Shown here in pieces: positions 57,081 through 64,000 of a stretch of DNA of 64,000 nt. The DNA is from Ochotona curzoniae (lineage: Eukaryota; Chordata; Mammalia; Lagomorpha; Ochotonidae). The notes below the pieces were generated by a model that saw nothing but the letters and a program-made list of their open reading frames with translations, made no database searches and was not told where the DNA came from. The number at the start of each line of letters is the position of its first letter. Positions within the stretch are counted from its first letter, which is position 1. The stretch spans positions 24,440,707 through 24,504,706 of the forward strand of contig NW_024467121.1 of assembly GCF_017591425.1 (NCBI RefSeq), read 5' to 3'. The position numbers and the translations under genes were made by a program.

Positions 57081-58904
57081 GCAAGCAGTCCTGTTTGGGC
57101 CCATTGCTTGATCCTGTTTGTTTCTGTTTGCTTACGAGCGCTCGTGTCCTCCCTTATAGAACAAAACCCTACAACAGCAGGTGTTCTGCCTGGCTGCAGC
57201 TCACTCATCACAGATTTTGCTGTCCAACAATATTGGTTTAATGGAGAATGAAAACGCAATCCAAAATCATTGGAGAAGTGATTGAAGCATGATTGTGCCT
57301 TTTTGTAAAACATAAATAAATAAAAAATGAAAACCTGTGGAGGATGAATCTTAACAGAAAATGATCCTCCTAGTGAATCAGGAATATTTTGCCAGAAATC
57401 ATGCACTGAGCTGTTTGTGGGCCTAATTCAGTGAACATTTGTTGAGAATTTAGGGTAGGATTAGGGCCAAATGTAGAATTGTGCCATATACATAACCTCT
57501 GAAAAGTCTGTTACAATCTGTAGCATTTTTTCTAGCTGTGTGTCCTACTGGTAGCCTAGCTCTCCTTACCTCCAAAGCTTAGAATCAAACCTATATCCCA
57601 GGGTTGCTTGTTGAAGATGACATGTAATTTATGACAGTACCTTCACATCGCAGTCGTGAAGAATAATCATTACAATTATTCTGTTGCTATACTCCACAAA
57701 AAGAAATAAACTATAATTGTCCTTAATGTGATTAATATACTTCTAGGCCTAGAATTAGTGAGGCTTTCACGTACCTCCATCTAGATTTGTACTAACAGGC
57801 TCTGATACAGTCAGCTCACATTGACCATTTTGTTTTCTGTTGTTGCTGTCTTCGCAAGGCACTTTAAAAGTTAATAAAAATGAAGTACCTGGTGCTGCCA
57901 TTTATGAAAGCATTCAGATTTTGAAAGCCTAAATAAAAAAAGACATAGGATGCAGTTACAGTGATCTTTTCACTGGCCATGTTTGCAACAATTTGAGCAT
58001 CATAGTAAGTAATGACAATGATAGATTATAACACTTCAAATTAGAAAACAGTAATCAAAGGGCCTATGCTAATAAAACAAAATTTTAAGAAATTGTAAAG
58101 AAAGAGAAGCATCTTTTTCTTATATTTATAGCAGCTTGCCAACTAGAAAATAGAGTAATTTGAAATATTGTTAAATTCAGTTAAGACCCAAATAGATACT
58201 AAATCACTGGGTATTACACCAGGGAACAGTGTTATTAATACCTTGTAAAAATGCCTCTTGATCAGTTGCTTATTATAATGAGAAAAAATGATTGTATTTA
58301 ATGAGATGAATTTGTTTAATGAGAAACATGTTTAATGGAAAAATCTAGCAGACATCTGCTTAACCAACACTAGAACTAATAACACTCAAAGACAGAAAAA
58401 CTATTTCATGTGCTTCTTGATGGTAAGCATATCGATGAACATATGTACCTATGTAGTCTTCCTGCCAGCAATATTTAATCCATATCTAAGCAGGAGTAAA
58501 AGTTAAAGAAATCTAAATCTGGCAGTCTTTGTCAAAAAGAACTTTCCTAGGATACTGTAAAATATCAACCTCTAGGAAAAATGTGGTCCGGGAGTCTTCT
58601 AGACTAGAGAAGATGGAAACATGACAAGTAAATCTCATGAGCAAACGTTAGTTTAATCTAAAATTCACAAAGTGATTGGAGAAATTTTAACTTTGGATGA
58701 TAGCACCATGATAATGACAAATTGCTTGTGTATGTATGTACACACTGTCACAATATTTATTCTTGCATAAATATATTCAGTATGCTCTTCTGGAGACTTT
58801 TGTGAAATTTTCCAAAAGAAAATTATTGGATTAAATTTCTAATTATTTCCAGATCTAACTACAGTTATGCATATCTCAGGTCAATAATTAGGATGCTGCT
58901 GGGA
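57081..58904. other. PLD5 intron, unique AT-rich sequence
   Basis: No gene or repeat recognised beyond a trace of L2 3' end near 57420-57450 (CAGTGAACATTTGTTGAGAA). A 113-codon minus frame at 57065-57406 has no recognised domain. Confidence 0.45.
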
Positions 58905-58990
58905 GGTAGCACGGCCGAGCAGTCTAAGGCGCTGGATGAAGGATACTGTTGGCTCATCCATCACATGTTGCGAGCATCATTTTTGCTATT
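58905..58990 (+). pseudogene. tRNA-Leu(AAG)-like pseudogene, full length
   Basis: GGTAGCACGGCCGAGCAGTC then TAAGGCGCTGGATGAAGG matches nuclear tRNA-Leu of the GGTAGC class through the acceptor, D-arm and anticodon arm. The loop TGAAGGA carries an AAG anticodon, but position 33 is G instead of the near-universal T. The anticodon stem CTGGA/TACTG has two mismatches. The 86-nt span equals a type II tRNA. The 3' acceptor strand TGCTATT still pairs with GGTAGCA (five Watson-Crick plus two G-U pairs), and TGGCTCATCCA can form the long variable arm. The T arm (ATGTTGCGAGCAT) is damaged and three or four bases out of place. A short T run follows. Most likely a decayed tRNA-Leu copy; function is doubtful. 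Confidence 0.7.
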
Positions 58991-59420
58991 TTTCACAAGC
59001 CTCAGAAAAAAAATAATAATAAAATGTTCATTTCAGTTGAATTGAAGCCAGCGCAGTATGTCTGCATCACCTCCTTCCATGTCCAGAGGAAGTTGGTAAA
59101 TCTGCCGCACAGGTAGCAAGTCATCAATTTCAATATCGGAGATTGCCATTGTCTCCTTGGGAAGGTTAACTTTTGTGTTGCCTGCCTGGGTTTTACGTGT
59201 GACAAGATGCCCACAGTGCGGGTATATGAAAAGTGATCACTGGTTCTGGGTGTAAATGTAACTGTGCTGATGATGTGGAGCCTGTCCGCCTGCCAAGCCC
59301 CTCTGCGGATTGAGTGCTAGTAACTGATCCGTTGCATCGGATGCTGAAAGAAAGCTGATGCCCGTTTTGAAAATGTCATGGAGGTTCCAGTTCTTGAGAT
59401 GTAGATAGAATCGTTTTAGG
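58991..59420. other. CpG-bearing unidentified block next to the tRNA-like locus
   Basis: Starting with an A-rich stretch (CAGAAAAAAAATAATAATAA), this ~430-bp block holds about ten CpGs, more than the surrounding intron. On the minus strand two frames are open across 59030-59215; neither product resembles a protein I know. A TGATGATG box-C-like motif at 59268-59275 and CTGA at 59324-59327 give a weak C/D snoRNA pattern without a convincing terminal stem. It may be a retroposed transcript or an unfamiliar repeat. Confidence 0.35.
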
Positions 59421-59514
59421 AACTGTTTATTTTGAAATATTGAGAAGATTCGTTTAATTTATAGTTTTCAAACTGTGAGTCACTTTACAAAAAGAGCATC
59501 TGCCTTTTAGTTGC
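59421..59514. other. PLD5 intron spacer
   Basis: AT-rich sequence without recognised features. Confidence 0.5.
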
Positions 59515-59655
59515 TGCTTAATTATAAAGGAGTTACACAGCAAGCACTTCATATGAATCCTGATCTTTGTAATAACCTCTCTTCTCTTTAGAAATGGAAA
59601 CAGGTTTATGGAGGTTAGTGATCTGTTGAAGGTCACCGAGCTTCCAGCTGTTCTT
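59515..59655 (-). mobile_element. MIR SINE fragment, antisense
   Basis: GATCTTTGTAATAACCTCTC, TTTAGAAATGGAAACAGGTT, ATGGAGGTTAGTGATCTGTT and GAAGGTCACCGAGCT read as the reverse complement of the MIR central block (ttacagatgaggaaactgag...ggtcacacagct). Confidence 0.6.
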
Positions 59656-60219
59656 GCATACCTTTTTCTCTTAAACATTTCTGTACAATGTAAGCAAAAT
59701 CAAGTGTCAAAATGTATCTTACGGAGTGTAGTGTTGACAAAACCACAGGTGCACACAGGAAGCATTCTAAAGCCAGCAAATGCATGGATCTCATTTTTTT
59801 TAATGGTTTGTTAAAGGACGCTATAGCTATTTCTTTGAAAAGGAGCAATTTTGTTCCAATATTAAAAGAGACATATTTATGACCACACCTAGGTTCGGAA
59901 AATAAATACTATTAATAACAATACTTAGAATTCTATTTTATAAATCCCTTAATAATACAAAACACTGTAAAAAATATTTACTGTAGCTCTGATCCCTGGC
60001 TTCATAACTCAAATCCTTTGTGATTTATCTTGAAGAACCGTGAAAAGAGGCAGAGGGAGATTTTTGCTGTACCGTGTCCCTGTGTATTCAGTTTTTCCCC
60101 TTGGTACTAGGTGTCAGAAATAGTGCTACAGCCCCTGGGCAGAGTTCTCTCAGAGATGGTTAGCAGGCATTCTAGGGATTTGCCCAAAGATGAATTTTAA
60201 TAAGGTCTGGGTACCTCTT
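59656..60219. other. PLD5 intron, no recognised gene
   Basis: Unique-looking AT-rich DNA. Confidence 0.5.
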
Positions 60220-60335
60220 TCTTTCTTAGCTTGAAATGTAGTTCAGCAAGGCCTGTGATGGCATGCAAATGAGTTCTGCAGGCATGCTAATTACATTGGC
60301 CCCTGGAGAGTAACCAGCTGGTGGTGGTTAAAGGA
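60220..60335. promoter_or_regulatory. Twin POU-octamer cluster, candidate enhancer
   Basis: A perfect octamer ATGCAAAT lies at 60263-60270, and a near-octamer ATGCTAAT fused to a homeodomain TAATTA core lies at 60284-60293, 21 bp apart start to start (two helical turns). Both are embedded in repeat-free DNA, with CAGCTGGTGG (an E-box) at about 60317. POU/homeodomain pairs like this are common in neural enhancers, and PLD5 is mainly neural, but this rests on motifs only. Confidence 0.35.
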
Positions 60336-61419
60336 AATAAAATGATAGGATAAAAAATTCATTTCAATGCTGATTTCTAGAGATCCTTTCTCTTAGGGCT
60401 TAAGAAACAAGCCGTGGGCCACCAAAGGAGCAGTGTAGATATCTGGGTGCTATGAGAGAAAGAGAAAGTGAAGAGGCAAGCAGGCAGTGTTCTGGAAATC
60501 CCCGCCCTGGAATTCCTTAACAAAAACAAAACTCAAGCCTTTAGTACTGGCTCTATTTCTGTTTCATGTAAAACCATGGCTTATTTTGACATTTAGTAAA
60601 AAGCCAAGTAATAGTAGTATACATGTTTTTCTTCCTTAGTTTCCAGGAGATTTGATTCTCCTTTTTATTATCTCTAGCACTTTGCTGTTTTATTTCCATG
60701 ACCCATTTTGCTTTACTTATCAGAAATGATTAGACCTTGCCCAGATTTAGCTTCCACTGAATTCCCTTGATGATTTTATTCATGTCTTCTGTTTCAATCA
60801 CTGAAGAAACAGAAAACCTTCTAAGAAAATGTATCAAATAGCAAACAGAAATACACATTTCGTTATCCATCTGTTGAGAACTTATTAACTCTTCTCACAC
60901 CGTGGAGCCTCTGACAGTGTAAAGAAGCCTGCAGATCCTTCTCTGAATAATATTTTTAATGTGTAACCTAAAATGGGAAAAAAATCATAAAAGAAATAAT
61001 GTTTAAATTATCCAACTATTAAAACAACAGATTAGCAATGTGGTAATCTAGTCTGTGCTGTGTTCATGAAATAATAAGATCTGTTCACTGCTACAGTTTC
61101 AAAGTAGTGGTGAAGTATTTCTGAAACAGGAAATTCTTACTGGAGACAGAAACTGATAAGGGCTGTTGTTATCCTTGTAGTTTGTGGCTATTTTCATCAC
61201 TGAACGTGATGATGACTTTTTGGTAGCTTTTAGAAATCCAAGTTCATGAGCATCATGGATTCTTTTAGTTGACCTGAGTTTCAGAACATCTGAAGATTCC
61301 CAAAGCAGAGTCATGGAACATTGTCTTGAGCTGCTATCTGCATTGACTACACCTCATACGACCATGAGTCTTACCAGCTTCATTTGCAGTCCATCTCCCT
61401 GCCATGTGCTATAGTGCCA
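60336..61419. other. PLD5 intron, no recognised gene
   Basis: Unique-looking AT-rich DNA without supported features. Confidence 0.5.
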
Positions 61420-61625
61420 GAGAGAACAGTTAAAGATAGCTCTAGTGTTTGGACCCTGTACCCACGTGGGACCTGGGCACTTCCAGCCCAAGCCTTGAAA
61501 GCTATTGGCATTGGTCTCTCTCGCTCTCTCTCCCCCTCCTTCCCTCCCTTTCTCTTTCTCTCTCTTCCTCCCTCTTTTCCTCCCTCCAACTCTACCTTTT
61601 AAATAAATAAAGTAAATTTTTTAAG
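61420..61625 (+). mobile_element. C-SINE 3' part with CT-rich expansion
   Basis: GTTTGGACCCTGTACCCACG and TGGGACCTGGGCAC mark the second half of a C-SINE in sense orientation. A CT-rich low-complexity tract (61514-61585) replaces the usual CTCTCTGTCTCTCC part, and an AAATAAATAAAG tail follows. The tRNA-like head is absent. The 72- and 69-codon frames here are low-complexity artefacts. Confidence 0.72.
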
Positions 61626-62849
61626 AAACACTGAAAAATATGGAGAATCCAGACTTATTGATATGCCTAATGAAACCAAACAGAGACAAAATGGAAAAAA
61701 AAAAAAAGTGTGCTAGAGACCAGTTACAATTACAGAGCAATTTTTCATTTTTATGTGTTAAAGGTTTTTTTGTATTTTACTCTTTTTTTGCTTTTTTTAG
61801 ATTCTATGTGATTTGTAGTTACACCGCTATCCTGTATAAAATCATTTCATAGGTTTGGTTTATCTGGACTTTGTCAGACGCCTGTTGTCTTTATCAAAGT
61901 CTTTTATATTGAAGTAAAATTAAAACTAATCAGAAATATTTGCTAAAAGTTGCTGGATTTTAATTTGAATCAATTTTGTTGAGGATTCTACTTTTGTTGA
62001 ATTGTTTTAAAATACATTCATTTTTTTGGAGAGCCCTAATTGCTGATTGTCTTGGGTCATTTATTCATGCTTGTGTAGCTTCTGTTAGCATGCAAAAAAA
62101 GGCTTAAAATGTGGATGGAACTAAATATCTAGCTGCACTCCCTGTTGCTGTTAAAGTTTGCCAAGTAGATAAAATATTCTGCTGATTGATTGTTCCACCT
62201 TGGCTTCGGAGACCAATGCTTTCACCTCACCTCTATTGCTGCTTTGACGGTTCCTGCTGTTTGTTCTTATCTGTTTGGAGCTTTGCCATCACAAACATTT
62301 GGGTATTTCTTTCACATTAAAATTTAGGCCAGCTTTCTCTTCCTCTCTTTCCTTACTAACTTTGAATCCCCAATTTACATTGCATCCCATGTTCCTTTTT
62401 CAGGTAGAATGGTCTCCATCTCTCACCACCCAATTCCCTGTTGTCAATACTTTCATGAAACTTAGCAGACCTTCTCTGGGCATTTACCTTGTTAAGCACT
62501 GTAACATAATCATGAGTCAACAGAGCAAGCATCCGCCTTCACATACCCTGTAATCTGCTTTATAAAAGATGTTTATGCAAGGTAAAAAAACGTCATGTGC
62601 TTCACTGTGCGTGTTTAGGAACACAGTGATACGTCACCGTTTCCTCCATCATGCCTGCATTTCCTACCCATGCTCCTCCTTCCTTCCTTTCTTCCTTCCT
62701 TCCACGAAGATATGCTTTCAGTGCACTTCACAAGCACAGGCTTACCACTCCATTAAGTAGGTAATTTAACAAATAGGGGGAAAAAAAAGTGCTCCTCAAG
62801 AGTATAGCCAAAGGCTGTAAATGATGCATGGATCTCAAAATTTCAGTTT
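61626..62849. other. PLD5 intron, no recognised gene; (CTTC)n at 62.67-62.70 kb
   Basis: Unique-looking, with an A13 run at 61694-61706 and a CTTCCTTCCTTTCTTCC microsatellite at 62671-62703. A 92-codon + frame at 62275-62553 shows nothing recognisable and may be decayed L2. Confidence 0.5.
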
Positions 62850-64000
62850 CACTCATGTAAAATGCATTTTTCAAATCTGTGTTAGTTACCTCATAACAGC
62901 GAAAACATATAAAATTGTCTTTTGGGGACTGGTTTATTTCACTAAGCATACAGATTTCTAGTCACACCCATTTTGTTGCAAAAGACAGGATTCTGTTCTT
63001 TTTATGGCTCAGTACTAATCCACAGTGTGTATATACTCCATTTTTTTTTATCCAGTCATCCTGTGCTGGGCATCTGGACTGATTCTATGTTTGTGCTTAT
63101 GAAAATTAAACTGCTATATACATGGAAGTGCAGATGACTCATGCTGATTTCATTTATTTGGGTAAATTGCTAGGAATGAGATGTCTGGATCCTATGGTGG
63201 ACCTATTTTCAGATTACTGAGAAATCTTAATACATCCCTCTGTAATGGTAGTACTGGTTAGCATTCCCAATCAGCAGTAGAATAGGGTATCTTTTTCCCC
63301 ATATCCTTACCAGTATTTTTTGTTTTGATTTCTGTAGGATAGTATTTCTAACTGGCAGAGGTGAAAACTCATTATTATTTTTACTTGGATTTCCCCGATC
63401 TTACTGATCCTGAATATTTTTTTATGTGTCTGTTGTTCATTTGAATTTCATCATTTAAAAATGCCTGTTGTTGTCCTTTGCCCATTTTTTTAAGCTAAAT
63501 TGTTTGTTTTCCTGTTCTTGAGTTTCTAGAGCTCTTTATAGTTGTAGGTTTTAATCTTTCATCTGTTGTATAGTTTCTGGATATTTTCTGACATTCTGTC
63601 AGTGAACTATCTCTTTCTAGGGGCTTATTTTAGCTTATTTGTCAAAGCTTAGTTAGTTGTAGTTGCACAGGTTGATTTACTTGGTTTCCGTTCTGTTCCG
63701 TTAGTCTGCATGTGTTTTTGTACCAGTACCAGGCTGTTTTGATTATTACTATCCAATTGTAAGTCCTGAAATATGAAATTATGGTGTACCTTGCTTTTTT
63801 TTTTAAGATAATTTTGGCTACTCAAGAGTTCTTGTATTTCCATATGAATTTTTGCATCTTTTTCTAGATCTGAGAATATTGTTGGAATTTTCTTTGGAAT
63901 CACATTCAATTTGTCAGCTGATTTGGGTAATATGGACATTTTGATGTTATTAATTTTTCCAATCTGTTGACATAACAAGATTTTCTTTTTTTTTGGTCTT
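62850..64000 (-). mobile_element. LINE-1 3' end and C-terminal ORF2, antisense, continues past the window
   Basis: On the + strand the L1 3' end reads in reverse: TTTATTTCACTAAGCATACA, GTTGCAAAAGACAGGATTCT, TATGGCTCAGTACTAATCCA, then GGATCCTATGGTGGACC, and TTTGCCCATTTTTTTAAGC. From 63978 back to 63649 the minus strand keeps 109 codons of ORF2 C-terminal region, with the family signature KINNIKMSILPKSADKLNVI and PKKIPTIF close behind. ORF2 normally encodes endonuclease and reverse transcriptase; this copy has lost its frame further down (62850-63640 is full of stops). The rest lies beyond 64000. Confidence 0.88.

Noticed and set aside
59266..59327. Possible C/D-box snoRNA (TGATGATG ... CTGA)
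   Set aside because: The flanking bases do not form a good terminal stem, no C'/D' pair is clear, and the motifs are short enough to occur by chance.
26016..64000. A following PLD5 exon in the downstream part of the window
   Set aside because: I looked for the sequence encoding the residues after the NKC junction (starting IALVENIPEG in human, from memory) and did not find it. The next exon probably lies beyond the window.

Overview
This is a mammalian nuclear genomic window from a lagomorph, most likely a pika (Ochotona). The evidence is about thirty copies of a lagomorph-type tRNA-derived C-SINE. Its best-preserved copies read CATATGGGCGCCGGTTCTAATCCCGGC around the B box, which I associate with pika more than with rabbit. 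Ancient shared mammalian repeats (MIR, L2, L1M, Tigger1-like, MER2-like, a MaLR LTR) are also present. There is no bacterial, phage or plasmid content, and almost every open reading frame in the window is a chance frame in intron or repeat.

One coding feature can be supported: a 137-bp internal exon at 25879-26015 on the + strand. It encodes the single transmembrane segment and the acidic juxtamembrane stretch of PLD5 (inactive phospholipase D5). A polypyrimidine-AG acceptor and a GTAAGA donor flank it. I found neither the exon before it nor the one after it, so most of the window is the two large introns either side. The first ~790 bp form a CpG island that may be the downstream edge of a PLD5 promoter or an alternative first exon.

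Layout: 1-790 CpG island; 0.9-1.9 kb ancient L1M and L2 pieces; 4.1-5.8 kb a run of five SINEs in mixed orientation; 7.0-7.9 kb an antisense L1 3' end; 9.8-11.6 kb SINEs; 12.2-14.3 kb an antisense L1 piece and GC-rich, repeat-like sequence; 15.7-18.8 kb antisense L1 pieces broken by SINEs; 20-22.7 kb SINEs and a Tigger1-like DNA element; 23-25.3 kb MIR, L2, SINEs and a MaLR LTR; 25.9-26.0 kb the PLD5 exon; 28.5-33.6 kb SINEs, including one with a perfect 16-bp target duplication, and a candidate solo LTR; 35.1-35.8 kb a young SINE nested in an older one; 42.6-42.9 kb a full-length MER2-like element; 45.7-48.2 kb a minus-strand L1 derivative with ORF1 but almost no ORF2; 58.9 kb a tRNA-Leu(AAG)-like pseudogene; 62.85-64 kb the 3' end of another antisense L1 running off the window.

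I found no new biological system. The points most worth a second look are the CpG island as an alternative PLD5 promoter, the tRNA-Leu-like locus with its unexplained CpG-bearing neighbour, the ORF2-deleted L1 with a 119-bp tandem duplication, and two octamer-rich blocks that look like regulatory DNA. Repeat borders are read by eye and are accurate to about 10-30 bp unless target duplications are given.
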